Counted from the stretch's first letter, positions 50,953 through 61,526 are shown. The stretch is DNA of 64,000 bases from Rhodospirillaceae bacterium (GCA_016712715.1 JADJQM010000001.1:1695001-1759000), one strand, 5' to 3'. Made by a program: numbers and translations. Notes: generated by a model not told the origin, from the sequence alone.

Positions 50953-51809
50953 TCAACCTAGGGTTTCATGCAGGAACGCCATCGAGCGGGACCAGGCGAG
51001 GTCGGCCGCGGTCTTGTCATAGCGCGCGGCATTGGTGTCGTTGTTGAAGGCGTGGTTCACGCCGGGATAGATGAAGAGCTGATAGGTCTTGCCCTCAGCC
51101 TTCAATGCCGCCTCATAAGCCGCAATGCCGGCATTGATCCGGTCGTCCTTCTCGGCATAGTGCAGCATCAAGGGCGCCTTGATCTTGCCGACATCGGCTG
51201 CGTCCGGTTGCATGCCATAGAACGCGACGCCGGCGTCAAGCGTTGCATCCGTGACCGCCAATCTATTGACCTGACCGCCACCCCAACAGAACCCGATGGC
51301 GCCGACCTTGCCGTTGCTGTCGGGCCGGCTGCGCAGGGCCGCGACGACATCGCGGGCCGCGGCCTCGGTTGCTGCCTTGTCGAGCGCACCGATGAGATCG
51401 CGTGCCTTGTCCTCGTCGGTCGGCGTGCCGCCGGCGGGCTCAGGAAATCCACACCGGCTGCAAGGAATCCCGCAGCGGCGACCCGGCGCGTGACATCCTT
51501 GATGTGCGGGTTAAGACCGCGATTTTCGTGGATCACCAGGACGGCTGGAAATTTCTCACCGGCGCTCGGCTTGCTCAGATAGACACTGTAATCCTGCCCA
51601 GCGGAGGCGACGGCGATGGTTTCGGTCTTGATACTGGGATCACTTTCCGGCAGCAGTTCGGCCTTCGCGTAATTGTTTTCGAGCAGCGGCAGGAGCGCCA
51701 GGGCGGCACTCGACCCACCGGCGAGAATAGCCAGCTTTTCCAGGAATTTACGCCGATCCATACCGCCATGCGTGTAGCGGTCGAAAAGATCGATGACCTT
51801 CTGGTTCAT
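50953..51809 (-). pseudogene. Tat-exported dienelactone hydrolase family protein, frameshifted
   Basis: The 5' part (51809 to about 51430) has a twin-arginine signal (DRRKFLEKLAILAGGSSAAL) and the hydrolase start (FPAVLVIHENRGLNPHIKDV, AAAGFLAAGVDFLSPP). The 3' part (to 50953) has MLHYAEKDDRINAGIAAYEA and FIYPGVNHAFNNDTNAARYD with the catalytic Asp and His. The cysteine nucleophile region (AIGFCWGGG) is in the second frame. Near 51427-51436 the coding strand has GCGGCACG where the frame needs one more G, so a base seems lost from a G-run. Restored, it is a normal carboxymethylenebutenolidase-like protein of about 285 residues. Confidence 0.85.
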
Positions 51810-51962
51810 GTCTCCGTCTCCCTGCCTGTGTCTGCGATTTTTGTATGGTTGGCATAAATCGATATAGGGGCCCGCCGCGCAATATCCAGCCTGTATCGTC
51901 CGCTTTTGCGACAGATCCATCAAGATACGCGGATTGATGCGTGGGGGATCAGCGGCCGGCCA

Positions 51963-52736
51963 TCAGCGACCCGACATCGCCACCATGGCGGGATGGCCAT
52001 TGCCCACGACGATCGCGGCTGTCACGTCGAATGCCGCGCCGATCAGGTCAGGGGTCAGAACATCCTGGATCGGCCCCTGGGCCAGGGTGCGGCCGTCCCG
52101 CAGCAGCAGCCCCTCATCGGCGAATCGCAGGGCTTCGCCGAGATCGTGCAGGACGATCACGATCGCGACCCCGCGCCGCGCCAAACATTGCACACAGGCC
52201 ATGACAGCGAGGCGCTGCGCCGGATCAAGATTGTTGGTCGGCTCGTCGAGCAGCAGCAGCCGGGGTGCGGCGTCGCCCGGCGGCTGCCAGATCTGGGCGA
52301 GGATACGGGCCAATTGCGCGCGCTGCCTTTCGCCGCCGGAGAGGCGGTGATAGAGCGCATCGGCCAACGACGCGAGACCGACTGCCGCCAGGGAATCCGC
52401 CACGGACGCGCGGTCGGTGCCTTTGGCGCAACCACGATAGGGTAGCCGGCCGATACCGACCAGATCGCGCACCCGGACCGGAAAGGCGACCTGCGAGGCT
52501 TGCGGCAGCACGGCGCGGTGCATGGCGAGCGCTGTCCGGTCCCAGGCGCTGAGCGGGCGCGACAGCAGCCGGACGTCGCCTGCGATTGGCGAAAGGTCGC
52601 CGGCCAGAACATGGAGCAGCGTCGACTTGCCCGACCCGTTCGGCCCCATCAAGGCGAGGATCTTGCCACGTTCGGCCCGCAGCGAGATATCGCGGAGATG
52701 ACCACGCGTGGTGGCGATGCCGGCAGCGCTGATCAT
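51963..52736 (-). CDS. hmuV: Haemin ABC transporter ATP-binding protein HmuV
   Basis: 257 residues. Walker A LMGPNGSGKSTLL, Q-loop VLPQASQVAFP, signature LSGGERQRAQLARIL, Walker B RLLLLDEPTNNLD and the switch VIVLHDLGEALRF are intact. It powers import of haem across the inner membrane. Overlap with hmuU is four bases (ATGA). Last gene of the hmuSTUV run. Confidence 0.92.
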   Translation of the reverse strand: MISAAGIATTRGHLRDISLRAERGKILALMGPNGSGKSTLLHVLAGDLSPIAGDVRLLSRPLSAWDRTALAMHRAVLPQASQVAFPVRVRDLVGIGRLPYRGCAKGTDRASVADSLAAVGLASLADALYHRLSGGERQRAQLARILAQIWQPPGDAAPRLLLLDEPTNNLDPAQRLAVMACVQCLARRGVAIVIVLHDLGEALRFADEGLLLRDGRTLAQGPIQDVLTPDLIGAAFDVTAAIVVGNGHPAMVAMSGR

Positions 52737-53812
52737 GTCGTGCCGTATCGCATCTGCCGGACCAGCAGAAAGAGGAAGACCGGGCAGCCCAGGGCGCCCG
52801 TCACCAGGCCGATCGGCAACTCCGCCGGCGCCACGGCGATGCGCGTCACCAGATCACCGAACGTCATGATGACGCAGCCGATGAGGGCGCTTGCCGGCAC
52901 CAGCCAGCGATGATCCTGGCCGACCAGCAGGCGCGCCAGATGCGGCGCCACCAGGCCCAGGAAGCCGATCATGCCAGAGAAGGCAACGATGGCGCCGATA
53001 GCCGCAGCCACGGTGATCACGATGCCGCGCTGCAAATGCACCACGTCGATGCCGAGATGCCCGGCGACGTCATCGCCCAGGGACAAGGCGTTGAGAGCGG
53101 TCGCAATGCGCCACGCGAAGAGGACGATGACGGCGACCGGGATGGCAACGATGGCGGCCTGTGCCCAGCCGTTTCCAGCGAGACTGCCCATGCGCCAAAA
53201 TGTGAGGTCGCGCAACTCCTGCTCGTTGCTGATGAAGATCAGGAAACCAACGCCGACCTCCGCCAGCACGCCGATACCGATCCCGGCCAGCAGGAGCACG
53301 AGGGTTGTTTCGCCGCCGGCAAGGTCGGCCAGGCGCAGGATTGCAAGGGTCGCAAGCAGGCTGCCGATGGCCGCCGCCACCGGCAAGGCAAAGGGACCAA
53401 GATGGAGAAACCAGATCGGCAGATGTTCCGCCAGCACGATGGTGACAGCCGCCGCAAGTGCCGCCCCGCTGCTGACGCCGATCAGGCCGGGATCGGCCAG
53501 CGGATTGCGGAACAGGCTTTGCATCAGGCAACCGCTGATGGCGAGGCCGATGCCGGCCAGCAGCGCCATCACGACGCGCGGCAGGCGGATATCGACGATG
53601 ACGCTTTGCTGCAATTCGGTAAGCGGTTCGCCCAGCGGCACATGCAGCGCCCAGCCGATGATATCGAGAGCAACCGTGTCCAGTGGCCCGACACCGACGG
53701 CAAGCAGCGTCGCGAGACCGGCGAAGCAGCCGAGCGCCAGGACGATGCGCCAGCGACGGCGCTGGCGTATCCCTTCAAAGGCAGGCGCGGCACCCAGATC
53801 GATGCTTGTCAT
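52733..53812 (-). CDS. hmuU: Haemin ABC transporter permease HmuU (FecCD family)
   Basis: 359 residues from the ATG at 53812 (AAGGG five bases before it), with about ten membrane helices. The FecCD patterns RLPRVVMALLAGIGLAISGC, MQSLFRNPLADPGLIGVSSG and GMIGFLGLVAPHLARLLVG are complete. It forms the haem channel with HmuV. A TTG at 53833 overlapping the hmuT stop (TTGA) is an alternative start. Confidence 0.92.
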   Translation of the reverse strand: MTSIDLGAAPAFEGIRQRRRWRIVLALGCFAGLATLLAVGVGPLDTVALDIIGWALHVPLGEPLTELQQSVIVDIRLPRVVMALLAGIGLAISGCLMQSLFRNPLADPGLIGVSSGAALAAAVTIVLAEHLPIWFLHLGPFALPVAAAIGSLLATLAILRLADLAGGETTLVLLLAGIGIGVLAEVGVGFLIFISNEQELRDLTFWRMGSLAGNGWAQAAIVAIPVAVIVLFAWRIATALNALSLGDDVAGHLGIDVVHLQRGIVITVAAAIGAIVAFSGMIGFLGLVAPHLARLLVGQDHRWLVPASALIGCVIMTFGDLVTRIAVAPAELPIGLVTGALGCPVFLFLLVRQMRYGTT

Positions 53813-53829
53813 CGGCGCCCTTGCTTCGC

Positions 53830-54724
53830 TCAACCGACCCAGGGGCGCGTCGGCAAGGGCGGCCAGTCGAGGGTGGGGTGCAATTTCGCCGCGAGATCGT
53901 GGCAGGCATGGGCCGAGCGTGGCCCCAAAGCGAGAAGATAGGCGCCGTCGACCGGCACGATCTGCGGGCGCTTTTCCGGCGGCAGGATATCCAGCCCCAA
54001 CTCCTTGGTCGCTTTTTGCACCGGGTCTTCGCCGGCAAGCGGCGCATGGTCGCTCTGGAACATGGTGACGACAAAATCCGGCTGCTGGCCGATGATCCCT
54101 TCGGCCGACATGGCGCGGTAACCGTCGAAATCACCGGCAACATTCAGGCCGCCGGCAAGGTTGATGACAAGATCGGCGATGGTGCCCCCGCCCCGCCATG
54201 CGCCCCTTGATGGTCCCGAGGATAAACAGGACGCGCGGTCGTTTTTCCACCCGCGCCACCGCTTGTGCCAGCGTGGCGAGGTCGGTGCTGATGGCGGTCG
54301 CCACCTCCTCGCCCTTGGTCGCGCGATCCAGCACAAGGCCCACAAAGCGGACCTTGTCCGGCACGGCTTCCGCGGAAAGCGGACCTTCGTATTGATGGAG
54401 GATGCTGCCCGTCGCCCTTAACTGCTGGAGCACGTTGGGTGGACCGGCATCGCGGTCGGCAAGAACGATGTCGGGCGACAGCGACAGCACGCCCTCGACC
54501 GCCAACTGTCGCAAATAGCCGATCTTGGGCAGGCTGAGTGCTGCGCGGGGATAGAGGCTGGTGGTGTCGACGGCGACGACCTGATCACCGGCACCCAGGG
54601 CATAGACGCATTCCGTCATGGCCCCGCCGGCGCAGACGATGCGTTGCTGGCGCGCTGACAGAGGACGCGGCGCCAATGTGGCGCCGAGCGCCGCCAACAG
54701 CCATGTGCGGCGGTCGAGCTTCAC
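53830..54724 (-). pseudogene. hmuT: Haemin-binding periplasmic protein HmuT, frameshifted
   Basis: The first part (GTG at 54724, overlapping the hmuS stop as GTGA) has a signal-like start (LDRRTWLLAALGATLAPRPL) and the metal/haem-binding fold: IVCAGGAMTECVYALGAGDQ, LPKIGYLRQLAVEGVLSLSP. The second part continues after about 54190 with TIADLVINLAGGLNVAGDFD, then YRAMSAEGIIGQQPDFVV. Between them the coding strand reads GCGGGGCGGGGGC before ACCATC, 13 bases where a multiple of three is needed. One extra G in a run explains it. Restored, it is about 297 residues. Confidence 0.88.
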
Positions 54725-55776
54725 TGTGCGCGCTCCAGCCCGGCGACCAAGTCGCGCCAGCTTTCCAGCTCCGGCTGCCCTGGCTTCCGCTTGCCGAAGA
54801 AGGTGGCGATCCGCTCGCCCACGGCATCGAACAGTTCGACCGAATGCAGCATCCCATCGCTCGTTGGCTTTCTCACGGCAAAGCAATGGGCGATATGATC
54901 CTCGCGCAGATGCAGATTGAAATCCGGATCCAGCACATTGAGCCAGTGATCCAACCGGACGATCCGTTCCACCGGCCCGGTATGGATCTGGATGATGCCG
55001 CGGTTCCCGACAAACACCATGATCGGCACCTGCTCGGCGCTAGCCCTGTTGAGGAGATCGAAGGTCGCCGATCGGGTCAGCCGCTCCGTAAAGGCGCCTA
55101 GCATGGCCTCCATGGCCGGGAGAGGCTCCGTCTCATGGCGTTTCAGCATGGCGGGGAAGTCATGCACATCCTTGAGCAGCGCCCAATCCGCCCGCAGCGC
55201 ATCGCGGTTCGCGACGGCCCTTGGCCGAATGGGTGTCGGCGGCAGTGGGTCGACCGCGAGATCGGGATGGCCGATCGCCATCATGGATTTGGCGAGATGC
55301 GCCCAAGCCTCCAGCCTCGTTCCCTCCAGGGCGTAGATCTTATGCAGCGCGCCGCCGAACCGGTCGAAAACCTGGAAACAGTGCCGTGTCGGTGATGCAC
55401 TGTGATCCGTCACCGCAAAGAGATGGGCCCAGTGCTGCGGGAAAAGTCGAAGATCGATATCCGGCCCGAGAACGAGGCCGGCATGGGCCATGAAGGTTGC
55501 CGGCTCATAGACTCCCTTGCGCTCATGCACGCAGCTGTCATTCCTGGTCAGCGCCATGACGCGGCCAAGGGCCGGCAGGCCGGCAAAGAAGGCCGCCCAG
55601 TCGGGCATCAGGCGCGTGGCTTCGCCGGCACATTGCGCCGCCACAAATTCCGCTTCGCTGACACCCAGTTCCTGCGCCGCATCGCGGGCTCGCAGACGCG
55701 GCTGTTCGGCACGCAGCACCTGCCAGCGGGCACCGAGTGTGCCGACAATCTGCTCGGCGGATTGGACGCGCGACAT
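54721..55776 (-). CDS. hmuS: Haemin-degrading/transport factor HmuS
   Basis: 351 residues of the two-repeat HmuS/HemS fold, a cytoplasmic haem-handling protein. First repeat: VMALTRNDSCVHERKGVYEP, FPQHWAHLFAVTD, CFQVFDRFGGALHKIYAL. Second repeat: VFVGNRGIIQIHTGPVERIV, LREDHIAHCFAVRKPTSDG, SVELFDAVGERIATFFGKR. A good GGGGAGA site precedes the ATG. First gene of the hmuSTUV unit, about 100 bases after hemP. Confidence 0.92.
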   Translation of the reverse strand: MSRVQSAEQIVGTLGARWQVLRAEQPRLRARDAAQELGVSEAEFVAAQCAGEATRLMPDWAAFFAGLPALGRVMALTRNDSCVHERKGVYEPATFMAHAGLVLGPDIDLRLFPQHWAHLFAVTDHSASPTRHCFQVFDRFGGALHKIYALEGTRLEAWAHLAKSMMAIGHPDLAVDPLPPTPIRPRAVANRDALRADWALLKDVHDFPAMLKRHETEPLPAMEAMLGAFTERLTRSATFDLLNRASAEQVPIMVFVGNRGIIQIHTGPVERIVRLDHWLNVLDPDFNLHLREDHIAHCFAVRKPTSDGMLHSVELFDAVGERIATFFGKRKPGQPELESWRDLVAGLERAQ

Positions 55777-55875
55777 GAACCGTCTCCCCAGTTTCAGAAA
55801 CGCGCCGACACAGCGCACAAACGCAGTGCGCTGGCCGGCCAAAGCCGTATTGCCCTGCCGTCGTGGCAGAGCGGG

Positions 55876-56220
55876 TTATTTGGTCAGGATGAGGCGATGG
55901 TTGCGGGTGATGCGCAGCCGATAGGCCGCCCCGTCAAAATCGATGATGGCCTCGCGGGCGCCCTTCAGGATGGACTGAATGGTGACCGTCTGGATGCTGC
56001 CGCGGTGCGGGCTGGCATTGTCGCGGGTCGAAGTCCCCGCCATCGCCGGGGCCGCGTGCCGGTCCCGGCCATTGTGGCGCTCGCGCAGCTCCAGGGGCCG
56101 TGCCGACATCAGGCGTGGCTCGGGCCGTGTTTCCGGCCGTGATTCCGGCCCGCTGGTCTGATCCCCGGTCGTGGCTGCAACTGCAGCGGAAAGGCGAAAA
56201 TCATAAGTTTCTCTGTCCAT
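55876..56220 (-). CDS. hemP: Haemin uptake protein HemP, with a long N-terminal extension
   Basis: The last 35 residues (IQSILKGAREAIIDFDGAAY, RLRITRNHRLILTK) are the HemP domain, normally a protein of about 60 residues. From the ATG at 56220 (GGAG ten bases before it) the protein has 114 residues, with an extra Arg/Pro/Glu-rich stretch of about 70. A start at codon 38 (MSARPLELRER) would give a more usual 77 residues. HemP genes lead haem-uptake operons under iron control, as here. A Fur-box-like site lies upstream. Confidence 0.8.
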   Translation of the reverse strand: MDRETYDFRLSAAVAATTGDQTSGPESRPETRPEPRLMSARPLELRERHNGRDRHAAPAMAGTSTRDNASPHRGSIQTVTIQSILKGAREAIIDFDGAAYRLRITRNHRLILTK

Positions 56221-56345
56221 GTCCACTCCTGCGACCTGTTGGTGATGGGAGGGAATGACCCGCCGATTTGCCTCAATCAGCCGTTGCAGTTGCGAGTCAT
56301 TATCAACAGAGACAGAAATATCAAAGCTGGGTGGATGGTTCAAGT

Positions 56346-56364
56346 GATAATTATTCTCATTTGC
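56346..56364. promoter_or_regulatory. Fur-box-like site upstream of hemP
   Basis: GATAATTATTCTCATTTGC matches the 19-base Fur consensus GATAATGATAATCATTATC at 14 positions by my count. It lies 126 bases before hemP in an AT-rich divergent region between hemP and bfd. Confidence 0.6.
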
Positions 56365-56399
56365 AAAATCGGCATCAAGGACCATAAATCCGCGTCTAT

Positions 56400-56418
56400 G
56401 ACATTGACAATCATTCGC
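56400..56418. promoter_or_regulatory. Second Fur-box-like site, upstream of bfd
   Basis: GACATTGACAATCATTCGC also matches the Fur consensus at 14 of 19 positions. It lies 55 bases before bfd. The two sites are 54 bases apart, so one iron regulator could control both divergent genes. Confidence 0.55.
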
Positions 56419-56473
56419 AGAGATACAAATATCTCCCAGCGAGACGTCACACTCTTGGTGAGTTCATCGACCG

Positions 56474-56689
56474 ATGTATGTCTGTATCTGCAATGGCTAT
56501 CGCGAGAGCGAAATCGAACAGACGGCGCGCGCCAGCGGATTGAGCTGCCCGGTGGCGGTCTACCAAGTGCTGGGCAGCGGCCCGTGCTGCGGGACCTGCC
56601 TGCCGATGGCCCAGGACATCATCAATGGCGTCGGCAACTGCTCAAAGACGTTGCGCGAACAGGAACCGCTTCCGCTTGCGGCGGAATGA
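56474..56689 (+). CDS. bfd: Bacterioferritin-associated ferredoxin
   Basis: 71 residues with the [2Fe-2S] motif of Bfd: C4 and C6 (CICNG) and a second pair in SGPCCGTCLP. Bfd gives electrons to bacterioferritin to release stored iron when iron is short. GEIEQTA-like SEIEQTARASG and MAQDIING complete the pattern. It converges on bfr with only four bases between the stops. Confidence 0.93.
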   Translation: MYVCICNGYRESEIEQTARASGLSCPVAVYQVLGSGPCCGTCLPMAQDIINGVGNCSKTLREQEPLPLAAE

Positions 56690-56693
56690 TCCC

Positions 56694-57176
56694 TCAGGAG
56701 CTCTCGCCCGGCTCGTATTGCGACTGGATGTAATTCTGCAGGCCCATCTTCTCGAGGATCTCGAGATTGGTCTCCAGGAAGTCGATATGCTCTTCCTCTG
56801 ATTCCAGGATGTCCGTAAGCAGCTCGCGGGTGACATAGTCGCCGGCCTGCTCGCACAGCACGATTCCGGCCTTGAGGTCGGGATGGGCCATCATCTCGAG
56901 TTTGAGATCGCAGGAGAGGACCTCCTTCACGTTCTCGCCGATCATCAGCTTGCCGAGATCCTGCAGATTGGGCAGGCCTTCCAGAAACAAGATGCGCTCG
57001 ATCAGCTTGTCGGCGTGTTTCATCTCGTCGATGGATTCATGATACGTGACTTCGCCAAGCTTCTTCATGCCCCAGTTCTTCAGCATGCGCGCATGCAGGA
57101 AGTATTGGTTGATGGCGGTCAACTCGTTCTTCAGCACCTTGTTGAGGATCTGAATGACCTTCTTGTCGCCCTTCAT
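56694..57176 (-). CDS. bfr: Bacterioferritin
   Basis: 160 residues from MKGDKKVIQILNKVL. The ferroxidase ligands lie in NELTAINQYFLHARML and YHESIDEMKHADKLIERI, the latter including the DEM methionine that binds haem at the dimer interface. RELLTDILESEEEHIDFLET holds the second-site glutamate and histidine. It forms a 24-subunit iron store. It pairs with convergent bfd. Confidence 0.96.
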   Translation of the reverse strand: MKGDKKVIQILNKVLKNELTAINQYFLHARMLKNWGMKKLGEVTYHESIDEMKHADKLIERILFLEGLPNLQDLGKLMIGENVKEVLSCDLKLEMMAHPDLKAGIVLCEQAGDYVTRELLTDILESEEEHIDFLETNLEILEKMGLQNYIQSQYEPGESS

Positions 57177-57315
57177 CACTGGTCTTCCTGCTCGCGGATT
57201 CGATCGTTTTCGAGGGCGCAGGATACAATCATCTAAGTCATTACAAAAGAACGATTAACCTGAGATTGAGACGCATAGTCAGCTGCGGCCCGGTGACGAT
57301 ATTGACGTTGGGAAC

Positions 57316-57609
57316 TCAGGCCCAGCGGAAGATGACAAAGGCGTAAATCAAGGCGATGGCCAGTGGCGCCCACAGCGGCACCCCGAAAACGCCCAGCCAC
57401 GCCAGGAAGATGAAGGCGCTGCCGAGCAGGGAGATGAACAAGCGGTCACCCCGCGTGGTTTCCAGACCCAGGATGCCGTGCCGGTGCGCACCGCCGGGCG
57501 AGCGGATTTCCCAGACGGTCATGGCGACAAGGCAGGCGATAATGAAGGCGAAGAACGCCGCCGTCTGCCAGGTCCAGGCCATCCAGGAGATGAGTGAGGT
57601 ACCTTCCAT
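57316..57609 (-). CDS. DUF2160 family membrane protein (glycerol transporter cluster)
   Basis: 97 residues with three membrane helices (AFFAFIIACLVAMTVW, LFISLLGSAFIFLAWLGVFG, APLAIALIYAFVIFRWA) and the DUF2160 mark RSPGGAHRHGILGLETTRGD. The family is encoded within glycerol-type ABC operons of alphaproteobacteria, as here, 15 bases after the permease stop. Its part in transport is unknown. Confidence 0.88.
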   Translation of the reverse strand: MEGTSLISWMAWTWQTAAFFAFIIACLVAMTVWEIRSPGGAHRHGILGLETTRGDRLFISLLGSAFIFLAWLGVFGVPLWAPLAIALIYAFVIFRWA

Positions 57610-57624
57610 CGCAGTGGATCCTTG

Positions 57625-59285
<1,661 letters not shown>

Positions 59286-59291
59286 GATCCC

Positions 59292-60362
59292 TCACTTCAC
59301 CAGCCAGCCGTCGCTATAAAGATGCGTGTGCGTTGGGTCGAAGCGAACATGGGCCGTCCCGCTCGGTATGGCGTCGCCTTCGGTCACCAGCACCTTGAGC
59401 AGTTGCCCCTTGTGCCGCGCTTCGACGATGCGGAAGCGGCCGGCATCGGACACCTTGCCGATCTCGACCGGAATGCCCGCCACGTCAAAGCTCACGAATT
59501 CCGGCCGGATACCGATTTCCAGGCGACCATCCCCAACTGAATCGGCGCGGATTCCCTCGATGGCGTCGACCCTGGTGCCAAGGAACGAGATGCCGCCATT
59601 CTCTTTCGTCGCCGGCAGGACGTTCATGCCGGGCGAGCCGATGAAATGGCCAACGAAGGTATGTTCGGGCCGCTCGAACAATTCGATCGGGGTACCGACC
59701 TGGACGACTTCGCCATTATTCATGACCACCACCCGGTCGGCGAAGGTGAGCGCCTCGGTCTGGTCATGGGTCACATAGATCATGGTGCGCTTGACGCGAT
59801 GATGCAGTTCCTTGAGCTTCGAGCGCAGCACCCATTTCAGATGCGGGTCGATCACGGTCAGCGGTTCGTCGAACATGATGACGTTGACGTCGGAACGCAC
59901 CAGGCCGCGGCCGAGCGAGATCTTCTGCTTGCCGTCCGCCGTCAAGCCGGAGGCCCGGTTCATCAGCGATGGGCCGAGGTCCAGCATGTCGGCGATCTCG
60001 CGCACGCGCTGGTCGATTTCGGCCGCCGGCAGCCGCCGGTTGCGCAAGGGGAAGGCAAGATTGTCGTAGACGGTCATGGTGTCGTAGATGACCGGAAACT
60101 GGAACACCTGCGCGATATTGCGGTCTTCGGGCGTCGCGTGGCTGACGTCGCGGTCATCGAACAGGATGCGCCCGCGGGTCGGCGTCAGCAGCCCGGAGAT
60201 GAGGTTGAGGAGCGTCGTCTTCCCGCAGCCCGACGGACCCAGGAGCGCATAGGCGCCGCCATCGTCCCAGTCGAGATTGACCTCCTTGAGCGCCCAATCG
60301 GCCGGGGTCTTGGGGTCGGCGGCATAGCTGTGCTTGACGCCATCGAGTTTGATACGCGCCAT
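59292..60362 (-). CDS. glpT: Glycerol-type ABC transporter ATPase (GlpT-like) with non-canonical signature motif
   Basis: 356 residues of the MalK/UgpC type with a C-terminal regulatory OB domain. Walker A GPSGCGKTT, Q-loop VFQFPVIY, Walker B VIMFDEPLTVID and switch YVTHDQTEAL are intact. The ABC signature reads LTADGKQKISLGRGL instead of LSGGQ. Its partner ATPase has the opposite defect. The start overlaps the upstream stop by one base (TAATG). Confidence 0.85.
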   Translation of the reverse strand: MARIKLDGVKHSYAADPKTPADWALKEVNLDWDDGGAYALLGPSGCGKTTLLNLISGLLTPTRGRILFDDRDVSHATPEDRNIAQVFQFPVIYDTMTVYDNLAFPLRNRRLPAAEIDQRVREIADMLDLGPSLMNRASGLTADGKQKISLGRGLVRSDVNVIMFDEPLTVIDPHLKWVLRSKLKELHHRVKRTMIYVTHDQTEALTFADRVVVMNNGEVVQVGTPIELFERPEHTFVGHFIGSPGMNVLPATKENGGISFLGTRVDAIEGIRADSVGDGRLEIGIRPEFVSFDVAGIPVEIGKVSDAGRFRIVEARHKGQLLKVLVTEGDAIPSGTAHVRFDPTHTHLYSDGWLVK

Positions 60363-61435
60363 TATTCGGACCCTCCGACCAGATTGCCATCCTGCCCGAA
60401 CAGGAAACTGCGTCCGACATCGATATAGAGGCGCGCCATGGCGCCGACATCGAACGGATGCACGCCGTGCGATTGCGAGATCCAGGTGGCGCCGTTGAGG
60501 TCGAAATGAAGGACGCTGTCGGAGCCGGTCAGTTCGGCAAGCAGCACCTTGCCATCGACCGTGGCAAGGTCGGCCGCCTGCTGGAAGGGCGTGATGTGAT
60601 GGGCGCGGATGGCCCAGGTGTATTTGCCGTCCGGGAGGCGCGCAAAATTCGGGCCGACCGCCCAGCCGATCCCGTTGCTGAGCTCGATCCGGTTGCCGGT
60701 CTTCAAGACCTGCGCCGTATTGAGCGGCGGATCGGAAAAGACCTCGGCGCTCACCAGGTCCTTGGGCTTGCGATAGACGTCGCCGGTCGGGCCGAATTGC
60801 GTGATGCGGCCTTCGAACAAGCTCGCGGTGTTGCCACCGAACAGCAGCGCTTCCGTGGGTTCGGTCGTCGCATAGACGACGATGCAGCGACGGCCGGCAA
60901 AGAGGCGAGGCAGCTCGTCGCGCAATTCCTCACGGAGCTTGTAATCAAGATTGGCCAGCGGCTCATCGAGCAGCACAAGGTCGCTGTCCTTGACCAGAGC
61001 TCGGGCAATGGCGGTGCGCTGCTGCTGGCCGCCGGAGAGTTCCGAGGGCCGGCGCTGCAGCATGGGCGTCAAGCGCAGGAGATCGCTCACTGCGCCGACC
61101 CGACGTTCAATCTCTGCCTGGCCCATCTTCGCCACCTTGAGGGGCGAGGCGATGTTCTCATAGACCGAGAGATGCGGGTAATTGATGAATTGCTGATAGA
61201 CCATCGAGACATTGCGCTTCTGGACGGCGACACCGGTCACATTGGTGCCGCGGAACCAGATTTCGCCCGAGCTTGGCCGGTCGAGCCCGGCCATCAGCTG
61301 CAGGAGCGTGGTCTTGCCGGCCAACGTCGTGCCGAGGAGCACGTTGAAGCTGCCCTCCTCCAGCACCAGGCTGGTTTCATGGACATGCGTCTCGGCGCCC
61401 ACGGTTTTCGTTACATGTCTCAGTTCAAGGGTCAT
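60362..61435 (-). CDS. glpS: Glycerol-type ABC transporter ATPase (GlpS-like) lacking the switch histidine
   Basis: 357 residues with the same layout as its neighbour. Walker A is GTTLAGKTT, Q-loop VYQQFINYP, signature ELSGGQQQRTAIARAL (canonical), Walker B LVLLDEPLANLD. The switch region reads VVYATTEPTEAL where VTHDQ is usual, so the catalytic histidine is missing. A C-terminal TOBE-like domain follows. One NBD of each kind would give one complete and one degenerate ATP site. Confidence 0.85.
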   Translation of the reverse strand: MTLELRHVTKTVGAETHVHETSLVLEEGSFNVLLGTTLAGKTTLLQLMAGLDRPSSGEIWFRGTNVTGVAVQKRNVSMVYQQFINYPHLSVYENIASPLKVAKMGQAEIERRVGAVSDLLRLTPMLQRRPSELSGGQQQRTAIARALVKDSDLVLLDEPLANLDYKLREELRDELPRLFAGRRCIVVYATTEPTEALLFGGNTASLFEGRITQFGPTGDVYRKPKDLVSAEVFSDPPLNTAQVLKTGNRIELSNGIGWAVGPNFARLPDGKYTWAIRAHHITPFQQAADLATVDGKVLLAELTGSDSVLHFDLNGATWISQSHGVHPFDVGAMARLYIDVGRSFLFGQDGNLVGGSE

Positions 61436-61526
61436 TCAGGTCACTTTGCAGGTGTACTGGAAGACCGACGACCATCGGGGGCAAAGCCAGCCCCCGATGG
61501 CGCCGTCGTTCGTGTCGTGGAACGGA

